Below, one piece after another: positions 16,721-25,510 of a stretch of DNA of 41,181 nucleotides (position 1 is the stretch's first letter; every line of letters begins with the position of its first letter). Source of the stretch: an uncultured Muribaculaceae bacterium (GTDB lineage Bacteria > Bacteroidota > Bacteroidia > Bacteroidales > Muribaculaceae); NCBI GenBank assembly GCA_910583775.1, contig CAJTYD010000016.1, forward strand, positions 1 to 41,181, in the 5' to 3' direction. The translations under genes and the position numbers were made by a program. The notes beneath the pieces were generated by a model that worked only from the letters and a program-made list of their open reading frames with translations, did no database searches and had not been told where the DNA came from.

Positions 16721-16762
16721 GCCCCGGGCTCCGATGCGAAGGCCCCGGGCTCTGATGCGAAG
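16721..16762. repeat. tandem pair of 21-bp direct repeats
   Basis: Two adjacent copies (16721-16741 and 16742-16762) of a 21-base unit starting GCCCCGGGCTC and ending GATGCGAAG differ at one base. Each contains the self-complementary GCCCGGGC. They lie in the divergent intergenic region between the efflux operon and the GH3 gene. Confidence 0.65.
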
Positions 16763-16852
16763 GGCAACCACCTCGAGCCGCAGGCGAAGAGCCCGATGCA
16801 AATGGTTTCAGAAATTTTTATTAACTTTAAAGCAGATTAAAACAACTCGCCC

Positions 16853-19117
16853 ATGAAACTCAGAAACTTTCTCTTGGCTTTCGCCACTGCCGGCGCGGTC
16901 CTTACCGCCGGCGCCGAATCCCGAATGGATTCTTTCATAAACTCCCTTATGGGGAAAATGACCCTCGAGGAGAAGATCGGACAGCTTAACCTCCCCGTCT
17001 CCGGCATCCTCACCGGCGACGCCCGCAGTAATAACGTGATCGAAAACATACGCAAGGGGCGCACCGGCGGCCTATTCGGAGTGACCGGCGCCGAGAACGT
17101 ACGCAAGATCCAGGAGATCGCCGTGAAGGAGAGCCGTCTCGGCATTCCCCTTATCTTCGGCCTCGACGTGATCCACGGCTACGAAACCCATTATCCCATA
17201 CCGCTCGCTCAGGCCGCCTCCTGGAATCCCGTGCTCGTCGAGAAAGTGGCCCACGCGGCCGCCGAGGAGGCTTCGGCCTCCGGAATCTCCTGGACGTTCA
17301 GCCCGATGGTGGATGTCACCCGCGAACCCCGCTGGGGCCGTGTCGCCGAAGGTGCCGGTGAGGATCCGTACCTCGGCTCGAGAATGGCGCAGGCGATGGT
17401 ACGCGGTTATCAGGGCAATAACCTGGCCGCCCCCAATACGCTGCTTGCCTGCGTGAAGCATTTCGCGCTCTATGGCGCGCCCGAAGGAGGCCGCGACTAT
17501 AACACCGTGATAATGGACCGCCAGACAGCCATGAACGAATACCTGCCTCCATACAAAGCGGCTGTAGATGCCGGCGTCGGAAGCCTCATGGCCTCCTTCA
17601 ATGAGTTCGAGGGAATCCCGGCGACAGCTAATAAATGGCTGCTAACCGACCTCCTCCGCGACAGATGGGGATTCAAGGGGATGGTGGTGAGCGACTACAC
17701 CGCCATAACCGAGATGATCGCCCACGGTATAGGCGACCTTGAGGAATGTTCTGTCAGGGCGCTCAATGCCGGAATCGATATGGACATGGTCAGCGAGGGC
17801 TTCAACACTTATGTAGTCAAAGGAATCGCCGACGGCAGGATCAGCATGCAGCGTCTCGACCAGGCCGTGAGATATATCCTGGAGACAAAATATAAGCTCG
17901 GACTTTTCGACAATCCCTATCTGTATTGCGATCCGAAAAGGGCCGCGGCGGTGCTTCATTCGGAGCCGGTCCGCGCCATCGCCCGCGAGATGGCAGCCGA
18001 GACTATGGTCCTTCTCAAGAACGAAGGCAACATGCTTCCTCTCGCCGGTTCCGGCAAGCGGATCGCTCTTGTAGGCCCGTTGGCCGACGCTCCGTGGGAG
18101 ATGCCGGGATGCTGGAACGTCGCTACATCGAAAGCTCACAACGTGAGCGTTCTCGAAGGAATGCAGAAAGTTTTCGGCGACCGCGTCTCATACGCCAAAG
18201 GCTGCAACGCCCTCTGCGACTCGGTGCTCGAGCGCAAGCTGACGGGCGACTATAATTCGCACCGCGACGGCAGGACGTGCGATCAGATGCGCAAGGAGGC
18301 TCTTGAGATCGCCCGCAACAGCGACATCATCGTTGCCGCAATGGGCGAGCTGATGAACATGAGCGGCGAGGGCGCCTCTCGTGCCGACATCCGCATTCCG
18401 GAGCCTCAGCGCAAGCTGCTCCGCGAGCTCGTCGCCACCGGCAAACCCGTGGTCCTCGTTCTTTTCACCGGCCGTCCCCTCGTGCTCACCGAGGATGTCA
18501 GGGATCTTGCGGCCGTGCTTAATGTCTGGTTTGCCGGATCGGAGGCCGGCGATGCAATCGCCGAAGTGCTTGCAGGCAAGATGGAACCCTCCGGCCGTCT
18601 GCCCATCTCCTTCCCATATCATATCGGTCAGATTCCAGTGCATTACAACCAGAAGAACAGCGGCCGTCCGATGCCTCCGGGACGTCCCTATCAGAAATAC
18701 CGCAACAGCTACCAGGATATTCCCAACGAACCGCTTTACCCGTTCGGCTACGGTCTCGGCTACACTCGGTTTGAATACGGCAAGATTAGTCTCTCAGCTC
18801 CCGAAATGGATAAGACCGGTAAGGTCACCGCATCGGTAGCCGTGACCAACAAGGGGAAACGTGCCGGCAAGGAGGTGGTTCAGCTTTACATCCGCGACAT
18901 CTATGCCTCCTCCACGCGCCCGGTGAAGGAACTGAAAGGTTTCGAGAAGATCGAGCTCGCTCCCGGCGAGACGAAAACCGTCAGCTTCACCGTCGACGCC
19001 TCCATGCTGAGCTTCTACAACCATGACCTGGAGTTTGTCTGCGAGCCCGGCGACTTCGAGATCATGGCCGGACACGACTCCAATTCCCTCTCCTCCGCCA
19101 AACTGACAGTAAAATGA
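16853..19117 (+). CDS. bglX: beta-glucosidase, GH3, BglX-like, secreted
   Basis: This 754-residue periplasmic exo-beta-glucosidase has a signal peptide (residues 1-21). The N-terminal TIM barrel (about 30-370) has the substrate-binding KHF (about 202-204) and the nucleophile Asp in MVVSDYTAI (D281). The alpha/beta sandwich domain (about 390-630) has the loop NMSGEGASRADI, with the likely acid/base Glu. A fibronectin-III-like domain with the hallmark RPVKELKGFEKIELAPGETK ends the protein. The length and N-terminus (MTLEEKIGQLNLP) fit BglX. A -7-like TAACTTTA at 16822 is one base off consensus. The sialidase start overlaps the stop by 4 bases, so the two are co-translated. Confidence 0.93.
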   Translation: MKLRNFLLAFATAGAVLTAGAESRMDSFINSLMGKMTLEEKIGQLNLPVSGILTGDARSNNVIENIRKGRTGGLFGVTGAENVRKIQEIAVKESRLGIPLIFGLDVIHGYETHYPIPLAQAASWNPVLVEKVAHAAAEEASASGISWTFSPMVDVTREPRWGRVAEGAGEDPYLGSRMAQAMVRGYQGNNLAAPNTLLACVKHFALYGAPEGGRDYNTVIMDRQTAMNEYLPPYKAAVDAGVGSLMASFNEFEGIPATANKWLLTDLLRDRWGFKGMVVSDYTAITEMIAHGIGDLEECSVRALNAGIDMDMVSEGFNTYVVKGIADGRISMQRLDQAVRYILETKYKLGLFDNPYLYCDPKRAAAVLHSEPVRAIAREMAAETMVLLKNEGNMLPLAGSGKRIALVGPLADAPWEMPGCWNVATSKAHNVSVLEGMQKVFGDRVSYAKGCNALCDSVLERKLTGDYNSHRDGRTCDQMRKEALEIARNSDIIVAAMGELMNMSGEGASRADIRIPEPQRKLLRELVATGKPVVLVLFTGRPLVLTEDVRDLAAVLNVWFAGSEAGDAIAEVLAGKMEPSGRLPISFPYHIGQIPVHYNQKNSGRPMPPGRPYQKYRNSYQDIPNEPLYPFGYGLGYTRFEYGKISLSAPEMDKTGKVTASVAVTNKGKRAGKEVVQLYIRDIYASSTRPVKELKGFEKIELAPGETKTVSFTVDASMLSFYNHDLEFVCEPGDFEIMAGHDSNSLSSAKLTVK

Positions 19118-20271
19118 AAATCAAAATGAAGATTATACGATTCCTCCTTCCGGCGCTGATGATCGCCGCTACACCGGCCATTGCCCAACAGCGCCACAAC
19201 GAGACCTGGGCCAACGGCATCGAACGATCGCTCGTCTATTGCCCGGGCGACTATGAGTCAGGGTTCTACCGCATTCCGGCGATCGTCACGGCGAAAGACG
19301 GTTCCATCGTCACCGTGGCCGACAAGCGCATAGAGAACAACCGCGACCTTCCGGGGAAGATCGACGTGGTATCGCGCCGCTCTACCGACGGTGGGCGCAC
19401 CTGGAGCGATTACGTCACCGTGGCGCGCCATAATGAAGAGGGGGGTTACGGAGATCCCGCACTGGTCGTCGATCAGAAAAGCGGCGACCTACTGGCGATC
19501 TTCAGTCATGGAGGCGGTCTGTGGGCGAAGAAGCCGATGGATATCTGCGTGAGCCGCTCGCGCGACAATGGCGTGAGCTGGGAGAAACCCGTAAACATCA
19601 GTCCGCAGATCCTAACCGAGGACCCTGCGGGTAAGCAGCCTATAAAATGCACCTCGGCGTTCGCGACCTCCGGCGCGGCCACACAGCTCGCCGACGGCCG
19701 CATCATGTTCGCGCTCGTGACCCGTCAGGAGGGCAATCCGAATTTCCCGGTCTATGCCGTTTATTCCGACGACGGTGGTCGCACATGGAGCGTAGCCGAG
19801 AATCCGGCCTCTACCGACGGCGACGAGTCAAAGATCGTGGAGCTCGCCGACGGTTCGCTTATAATGAGCATCCGCAACCGCCGCGGATCGCTGCGCAAAT
19901 TCTCTCGCTCTACCGATCGCGGGCGCACCTGGTCGGAGCCGGTTCCTATCGAGGGATTGCCCGACCCATGCTGCAACGGCGACATCATCCGCTATACCCG
20001 CGATGGCAAGGACATACTGCTTCAGTCGCTGCCCGGAGATCCGGAGAACCGCAACGACGTGACCATCTACGCGAGTCTTGACAGCGGCAAGACCTGGCCT
20101 GTGAAGAAGAAGGTAGTGACCTGTCCGTCGGCCTATTCCTCGATGACCATCCTGCCTGACGGCTCCATCGGCATCCTAACCGAAGAGAGCTCCAACGGCC
20201 ACTACAGCTACAGCATCTGGTTCACCCGCCTCCCCCTCGCCACTATCCTCCCCGTCGAAAAGAAAAAGTAG
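19114..20271 (+). CDS. exo-alpha-sialidase, GH33, secreted
   Basis: This 385-residue neuraminidase releases terminal sialic acid from host glycans. A signal peptide ends near AIAQQ (about residue 24). The Arg-binding motif YRIP is at 52-55, and the catalytic-acid Asp candidate is in ADKR (D70). Five Asp boxes (STDGGRTW, SRDNGVSW, SDDGGRTW, STDRGRTW, SLDSGKTW) mark the six-bladed propeller. A second Arg is in MSIRNRR (R254), and the nucleophile region is SAYSSMTILPDGSIGILTEE (Y341 with E357). There is no extra carbohydrate-binding module. It is translationally coupled to the GH3 gene. A second start, MKIIRFLL, lies 5 codons in and may be the true one. Confidence 0.92.
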   Translation: MKIKMKIIRFLLPALMIAATPAIAQQRHNETWANGIERSLVYCPGDYESGFYRIPAIVTAKDGSIVTVADKRIENNRDLPGKIDVVSRRSTDGGRTWSDYVTVARHNEEGGYGDPALVVDQKSGDLLAIFSHGGGLWAKKPMDICVSRSRDNGVSWEKPVNISPQILTEDPAGKQPIKCTSAFATSGAATQLADGRIMFALVTRQEGNPNFPVYAVYSDDGGRTWSVAENPASTDGDESKIVELADGSLIMSIRNRRGSLRKFSRSTDRGRTWSEPVPIEGLPDPCCNGDIIRYTRDGKDILLQSLPGDPENRNDVTIYASLDSGKTWPVKKKVVTCPSAYSSMTILPDGSIGILTEESSNGHYSYSIWFTRLPLATILPVEKKK

Positions 20272-20281
20272 ACAGGAGGGC

Positions 20282-20371
20282 TGACGCACGGGGCGTCAAT
20301 TGTAGGGACATTCCTTTGGAATGTTTCAAAGGTTAGCCGCGATGTAGGGACGCACGGCTCGTGCGTCCGCC
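20282..20371 (+). repeat. cluster of three REP-like hairpins (copy 2 of the main type)
   Basis: Three hairpins stand in a row just after the sialidase gene. They are TGACGC-ACGGG-GCGTCA (20282-20298), ACATTCC-TTT-GGAATGT (20308-20324) preceded by TGTAGGG, and the GGACGCACG/CGTGCGTCC type (core 20348-20368) preceded by GATGTAG. The shared TGTAGGGA lead-in suggests one family with diverged stems. Confidence 0.65.
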
Positions 20372-20440
20372 TGACAGACTGCTTATTATTATTTAGACAG
20401 AAGCACAAAAGGACAAAAGCCCGGAAACAAAATCAAAACA

Positions 20441-20474
20441 GCGGCCTGACAAATATATTCTCTTGTCAGGCCGC
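20441..20474 (-). terminator. hairpin terminator between convergent sialidase and fimbrial operons
   Basis: A perfect 12-bp stem GCGGCCTGACAA / TTGTCAGGCCGC encloses a 10-base loop. On the minus strand it is followed by T-rich sequence (TGTTTTGATTTTG), and it lies about 50 bases past the stop of the DUF4906 gene. It most likely ends the fimbrial operon and may act in both directions. Confidence 0.65.
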
Positions 20475-20525
20475 CGTTGATTTATAAATGCATTTTGATC
20501 AAGGTTTATAAAATGCAATCCATTT

Positions 20526-23111
20526 TCAATTGTTCATTTTCTTGTAAAAGGCTCTAATTCGAAGTGGTGCGGTTCTTAATTGATAACCGGGGTCCCCCGA
20601 ACTCGCACTATTTACATATCTTGTTTCTCCATTCACAATATCAACCCTCGTAGCGCGAGAGTATCGATAGTTAAGGGGGTCACTTGCCGCCGAAGCCGAC
20701 CAATATAAATTACCTCTAAATTCCGGGAATAATATATAATACTGCACCAAAGCTCTCTCTAATTCTCGTATACCCGGCATATACCATCCATCCATATTCA
20801 CATTGTCTGTCAGATTTACCAATCCATCCGCATTCCTTTTATTCTTCCCAATACAATAGTGGAAAGCAGTTGCCGGGGCATTGTCATTATACAATCTTAC
20901 ATTTTTCAAGCCCTCCTTGTCTCTGTTAACAGCCCACTTCGTCATTTCGAACGCTCCCTGACAGTAATAGATATCATATACATCATGTCCTGACTCGGGA
21001 TTTTGAAATCCATCCTTATTTGCGCCCCAACCAGTTACAGGAAGCCCTGCATAATAGGCTAACCATTGACCATACATTCCGTATGGCAGACCATTATACA
21101 ATTCTCCAGCCATACTATGGTTATCCAAAGGATCTCTATGGTCAAGATATTCTTCATAATATTCCATAAAAGTTCTATAACCGCTCTCATTCGGAATATT
21201 ATCAGTCTCCCTATCTCCATTATTCCTCGGATTACCTATCCACTGACCGTTGACTTCCAAAAGTCCGCGCTGTTCGATTTCGAGGGTGCGGTGGCGGGGC
21301 TCGCTGCCGGGAATGGTGTTGGAGTAGGTTATCTGAATCTGGGCGACGCGGTCGCCGTAGCCCTTGGGATTGTTTACATCGACATTCTCATCTATGTAGA
21401 AATAAATGCGGGAGCGCGAGTTATTAAGAGTCGGTGTACTCTTAATCTCCACCCTGTACCCGCTTTGCATCTCATCTCGTATATTTGCATAAATGGCATG
21501 ATCCTTTATCGCCCCGCTATTAGCCTCTGCAATAAGATTCTCATAAAAATATGGTTCCGCAAGAGTCCCGGCTACAAATTTCGGGTTCGCCTCTGTCCCG
21601 GTATTCATTCCCTTACGCGGAATCATCACCATGCTTATCCAACTCCGGGCTTCCTCCGGGATTTCTATAGTTACCGTAGACTCGTGAGTGGCCGGTTTGA
21701 TCTCTCCGGTAACGGGATCGGGCTCGCGAAGCAACAGCCATACATCCATCGGAAGAACAGAGGCATGGGCGTCGATCTTGCGTTCGTTTACGACAGCAAG
21801 ATATACCGGATTATCCGTCACGACATTCACACGGCCGTCGTAGGTATATACATTCTCGTCTGAATTCCGGACATAATCAAGGCCACGGATGGTGATATAG
21901 TTGTTATATTTATGATTTCTCTTTACTTTGAAATCATCAATCGCGTTCTCGCCCATGAAGATGCGGAACCGCGCTTTATAAGTCATGTTCTGGTGGGTGG
22001 TATACGTGCCGTTGAGCACTAACGCCGAAGCCCGGTCTTTATGGGCGATTGTCGGTTTCCACCGCTGCCATACGCTCGGGCGCATGGATTCCGGTACCAC
22101 ATTGGGGTCTTTGACATCTGCGGGAAAATTGGCCGTACTTCCCTTTGCGACCTGCACATTTTCATAAGTATAATAAGTGAATGTAGCCGGAACGGCCGTA
22201 TTCTTATCTATGCTGACAGGCTGATCAAGTTCGATATTAAAGTTCTTTTCGATTTTATTATCATCCACCTTGTCATCTGTCATTACATCCGTCACATCGT
22301 CAGCAGAATTTCCCGAAGGCATTGTGTAAGGGACGGTAGAAGGCATGTTCTCGACACCATAGCTCTCTATCGTCATGCGCGGAAGCCTTCCGTCACGGCT
22401 CTCCTGGTTCGGCTCGAGCCTAACCGAAATGTCCACCCTTGCCATCAAAGCCGTCATCGGAACTATGATATTGTTCATAAGATCCGCTTCCGTCAAGACC
22501 TTGGATTCCCCGATCATCGGCATTCCGGCCTTGGGGAGATCCGTGATCGGAGTCTTCTCCTCGCTGCGGAGTTTCGGGCGGTAAACCCATTTCTGCAGAT
22601 CCGAATATGTATTGATCTCGTAAGGATATCCTGTATCACGCGAGCCGCTCTCGATCAGCCCGTAATTGGAAAACTTCGTCTTGAAGGAATTGAGATCCTC
22701 CCCGTCTGCGGTCTGCACGGCATCCGTTCCGTTGATATTAGCTATAGCCACGATCCGCAATCCCACAAGATTTGCTATCGCTCCCTCGGGGATGACTATC
22801 ATGTTGCCGGTTATCTTCTGATAAGCCGGGAAATTATCATAGGGTGTATCCGCAAGCGTGCCATCCTGCTTGAAAAAGAATACATGGAGGGTGTTGATTT
22901 TCTTCTCCTCCTCAGTCTTGGGATCTCCGGCCCTGGTAGCGATGTCCGATTTGTCGACATACTGTGGAACCATGTCTCCCGCAAAGAAAGATATCTTCTG
23001 CTCTCCCTGCGGAGTGTTGCCCTCCTTCTCAAAAAAATCATCACTACATGCGCTTAAAAGCGTTGTCAGTGCAAGCAGAAGAATATATGGATATAATATT
23101 TTGTATCTCAT
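20526..23111 (-). CDS. DUF4906 lipoprotein, probable fimbrial tip or minor subunit
   Basis: The 861-residue lipoprotein has its lipobox at LLSAC (Cys about 22). The N-terminal third reads like a FimA/Mfa-type fimbrillin (INTLHVFFFKQDGTL, then strand-rich segments), with an RA site at ATRAGD (about 60). The middle is a long beta-rich DUF4906-type region. The C-terminal 200 residues (MYGQWLAYYAGL, GWYMPGIRELERALVQYY, YWSASA) resemble the DUF1566/Fib-succ-major fold used in surface adhesin-like proteins. It is the last gene of the operon, where such loci often place tip or adhesin subunits. The tip role is inference; membership in the Bacteroidales fimbrial family is well supported. Confidence 0.8.
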   Translation of the reverse strand: MRYKILYPYILLLALTTLLSACSDDFFEKEGNTPQGEQKISFFAGDMVPQYVDKSDIATRAGDPKTEEEKKINTLHVFFFKQDGTLADTPYDNFPAYQKITGNMIVIPEGAIANLVGLRIVAIANINGTDAVQTADGEDLNSFKTKFSNYGLIESGSRDTGYPYEINTYSDLQKWVYRPKLRSEEKTPITDLPKAGMPMIGESKVLTEADLMNNIIVPMTALMARVDISVRLEPNQESRDGRLPRMTIESYGVENMPSTVPYTMPSGNSADDVTDVMTDDKVDDNKIEKNFNIELDQPVSIDKNTAVPATFTYYTYENVQVAKGSTANFPADVKDPNVVPESMRPSVWQRWKPTIAHKDRASALVLNGTYTTHQNMTYKARFRIFMGENAIDDFKVKRNHKYNNYITIRGLDYVRNSDENVYTYDGRVNVVTDNPVYLAVVNERKIDAHASVLPMDVWLLLREPDPVTGEIKPATHESTVTIEIPEEARSWISMVMIPRKGMNTGTEANPKFVAGTLAEPYFYENLIAEANSGAIKDHAIYANIRDEMQSGYRVEIKSTPTLNNSRSRIYFYIDENVDVNNPKGYGDRVAQIQITYSNTIPGSEPRHRTLEIEQRGLLEVNGQWIGNPRNNGDRETDNIPNESGYRTFMEYYEEYLDHRDPLDNHSMAGELYNGLPYGMYGQWLAYYAGLPVTGWGANKDGFQNPESGHDVYDIYYCQGAFEMTKWAVNRDKEGLKNVRLYNDNAPATAFHYCIGKNKRNADGLVNLTDNVNMDGWYMPGIRELERALVQYYILFPEFRGNLYWSASAASDPLNYRYSRATRVDIVNGETRYVNSASSGDPGYQLRTAPLRIRAFYKKMNN

Positions 23112-23120
23112 AAAATGCGA

Positions 23121-24314
23121 TTAATTGATTTCGATATTATTGTCGGATCCATTCTCCCAGTTGGTATTGTTGTCAGCCTCGAAGAGAACAATCACCCGGT
23201 CGCCTGTAAATGTCAGGTTGGCGGTGTGAAGTGTATTGGGCTGAGGAACATAACGCAATGAGAACTTTCCGGTAGAGCCGGAATAATTCACGGCATTCCC
23301 GGAGCCGTCAGTCAGGGTATACTCTATGGTTATGATCTTATTGCTACCCAAAGAGAAAACAGCCGGATCAAGGTCCTCTCCCACGGGAGGGACTCCGTTG
23401 GGATTAGGCAAAAGGAGCAATACATTCCCGAGATCACTGTCATTAGAAAGATCCTTGCCTATTATCTGGCTCTGATTGTCGGGAATATCCTGCGTTCCGT
23501 CAAATATAGTGAAAGTGCCGCTGTAATAGTCCGTCTCAAGACTTTCGACGTTTCTCGTCATCTTTGTTGTCTGAAACCTGAATTTACCACTACGGTAGAA
23601 TCTCCCTGAAAGCGTCACTTTCCTTACCGTTAATAGCATTCCCGAACTATTGACCGCCCGGAAACGGATACCGGTAAGGATATGCTCGAAATTCAGGTTT
23701 ACCTTACCCATGCGCCTTGTCTGGTCGAACCGGGATGCAAGAAGAGCATCGGGTACAGCCGTCCGGTCAAGAGCCGTATTGTAATCATCAGTTTTTTGGA
23801 AAGGCATCGTGAATGACAGCTCGGGAATACCCGCGCCAGAATTCATAGCAAACCCGCTGCCGTTATCGTTGGCAACGGCAATGAATCCATATTTATAATC
23901 ATACGATGCCGAAACATCCGAGCTGTGCGTCACCCATTCTTTTGCCGGAGAATAAGTCATGCCTCCATTGTCATATCTTACAGTGATTCCGCTGAATACA
24001 TCCGGCTTGACATGACCTGATTTCGTATCCCAGTCAGCACTTGCCGACGCCTGGTCATCCTCGTTCGTGCCCACTCTGTTCGGCACGCAATATCCCCATA
24101 CTCTGAACTCGCTGACCTTCCCATCTTCGGCTCCGAAACCGTCGACAAGAGAGGCCCGCGTACCTTCGAATTCGAGCCCGGGAGTTCCGAAACTAATATA
24201 TCTTTCCGACTGTTCCGGGTTCAGCTCAACGTCCGAACATGAAACGAGGAAACTGAAAAAAGATGCCGAAAGTATGATATTAAGAGGAATGCTGTTTAAT
24301 CTGCTATTCTTCAT
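23121..24314 (-). CDS. fimbrillin-family lipoprotein (Mfa-like), subunit 3
   Basis: The 397-residue precursor has a lipobox at SFLVSC (Cys 26) and a likely maturation site at EGTRAS (R53). The typical core order is FRVWGYCV, a strand with KEWVTHS, and LNFEHILTGIRFRAVN, the fimbrillin first-domain motif. A second beta-sandwich domain follows, ending near HTANLTFTGDRVIVLF. It lies 9 bases upstream of the DUF4906 gene and overlaps its own upstream neighbour by 4 bases, so it is part of one transcript. It is a probable structural or accessory pilus subunit that polymerises by donor strand exchange. Confidence 0.82.
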   Translation of the reverse strand: MKNSRLNSIPLNIILSASFFSFLVSCSDVELNPEQSERYISFGTPGLEFEGTRASLVDGFGAEDGKVSEFRVWGYCVPNRVGTNEDDQASASADWDTKSGHVKPDVFSGITVRYDNGGMTYSPAKEWVTHSSDVSASYDYKYGFIAVANDNGSGFAMNSGAGIPELSFTMPFQKTDDYNTALDRTAVPDALLASRFDQTRRMGKVNLNFEHILTGIRFRAVNSSGMLLTVRKVTLSGRFYRSGKFRFQTTKMTRNVESLETDYYSGTFTIFDGTQDIPDNQSQIIGKDLSNDSDLGNVLLLLPNPNGVPPVGEDLDPAVFSLGSNKIITIEYTLTDGSGNAVNYSGSTGKFSLRYVPQPNTLHTANLTFTGDRVIVLFEADNNTNWENGSDNNIEIN

Positions 24315-25327
24315 TTAGCCTGAATAATATGGTTTCCGCCCTCCTGCAAGCTCCATCCGCTCACCGTAGGGACATCAAATATTATATAATCGTCGGTACC
24401 GATTGTCAACGAATAAGTATGGTTTCTCCCTATCTGCCAACGACCGTTATGATGTGCTGCAGCCTGTGAAATATCGGCAGCAATAGTCTTTACAGTTCCG
24501 CTTTCACCTATTTTATAAGACAGTTCGAGCCTTGCGTTTATATTCACCTGCTGCGGGATCACAAGCAATGGCGTATTATTCACATCAGGGAAAAGATGAG
24601 CGGATTTGCCCGGCGCTACCTCCACTCCGTTAGAAACTGCGTAGGGGCTCTCCTTAGTCGTAATATTTCCGGCTGTCCGCCAGCCATAATCATCTGAGGT
24701 AGGATGCTGCGAATATGTAGCTTTGGTATTGACACCATATACTTTAGCCTCAGTCACAATCACTTTATCCGTTACAACGGGATCGACCTTCAAAACGAAA
24801 TGTATCTGTGCGAGGAGATGGTGAAAATTAAACGCTACAGCCTGTGTGGACGTGGCGTCGCCGGTGCATACCCTCGAAGCATGCGCGCCGAGGAGGTCTA
24901 CACGATTTGCCGTAGATATCGAATAATCGAATGAGAAACTGCCCTCTGAGAAATCAGCAGTAAGATTTTTGTCTTCCGCCGGGTGTATGGCAGCGAAGTT
25001 ATATGTGAATCCCGGGAACCAATATTGAGTATCAACATATTCCCAGGCATTTGATGTCGAATTAAAAGATACCGGCGTTGCATTAAAGACATTTGTCACC
25101 GGCGAAGTTTCTCCCGTACGGGCATAGCTTCCCCACACGGCAAAAGGCTTTTCCTTGATATTTTCGTTGGTCGTGACAGCCCTTGACTCCGAATCCGTAC
25201 GGGCACGGAATCTCATAGGCGTCCCTGTTTCCTCCGGCACATTCGGCCCATCCTGCTGCGAGCACGACGCGAACGCCAAAAGAAAAACCGAAATTGCAAG
25301 AAAAATATTGAGTTTCAGTTTGCTCAT
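24311..25327 (-). CDS. fimbrillin-family lipoprotein (Mfa-like), subunit 2
   Basis: The product is about 338 residues from the ATG at 25327, which gives the signal MSKLKLNIFLAISVFLLAFASC with lipid Cys 22. An upstream in-frame ATG at 25366 would add a non-signal extension. A likely proteolytic maturation site is ESRAV (R49). The fimbrillin core is visible: FAVWGSYA, YWFPGFTYNFAAIHP and AFNFHHLLAQIHFVLK, ending with WQIGRNHTYSLTIGTDDYIIF. It is separated from subunit 1 by 183 bases that hold a hairpin, so its expression relative to subunit 1 may differ. Confidence 0.83.
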   Translation of the reverse strand: MSKLKLNIFLAISVFLLAFASCSQQDGPNVPEETGTPMRFRARTDSESRAVTTNENIKEKPFAVWGSYARTGETSPVTNVFNATPVSFNSTSNAWEYVDTQYWFPGFTYNFAAIHPAEDKNLTADFSEGSFSFDYSISTANRVDLLGAHASRVCTGDATSTQAVAFNFHHLLAQIHFVLKVDPVVTDKVIVTEAKVYGVNTKATYSQHPTSDDYGWRTAGNITTKESPYAVSNGVEVAPGKSAHLFPDVNNTPLLVIPQQVNINARLELSYKIGESGTVKTIAADISQAAAHHNGRWQIGRNHTYSLTIGTDDYIIFDVPTVSGWSLQEGGNHIIQAK

Positions 25328-25466
25328 TGTTGTTAAAGTTAGGAGCGAGTGGAACTTGAATTCCAAAACACTCTTATAAAGCGAGGAGAAGATTTAATCT
25401 TAGAGAAAAATGATTTAATAGAAAAAAATATAAATCAGGAAAGTTTTCAGATTATCATAGGATAAC

Positions 25467-25492
25467 GGGATGCGGCACGAGTGCCACATCCC
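25467..25492 (-). repeat. REP-like hairpin inside the fimbrial operon
   Basis: The two halves GGGATGCGGCAC and GTGCCACATCCC pair around a short GA loop with one mismatch. On the minus strand the hairpin is preceded by GCGGATATA, resembling the lead-in of the main REP type. It lies between fimbrillin genes 1 and 2 and could protect the upstream mRNA or reduce read-through. Confidence 0.55.
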
Positions 25493-25510
25493 TATATCCG
25501 CAGACATAAA

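Noticed and set aside
16512..16856. Plus-strand frame covering the efflux/GH3 intergenic region
   Set aside because: It spans the sigma-54-like element, the palindrome, the REP hairpin and the tandem repeats; the Arg- and Ala-rich translation is an artefact of these repeats.
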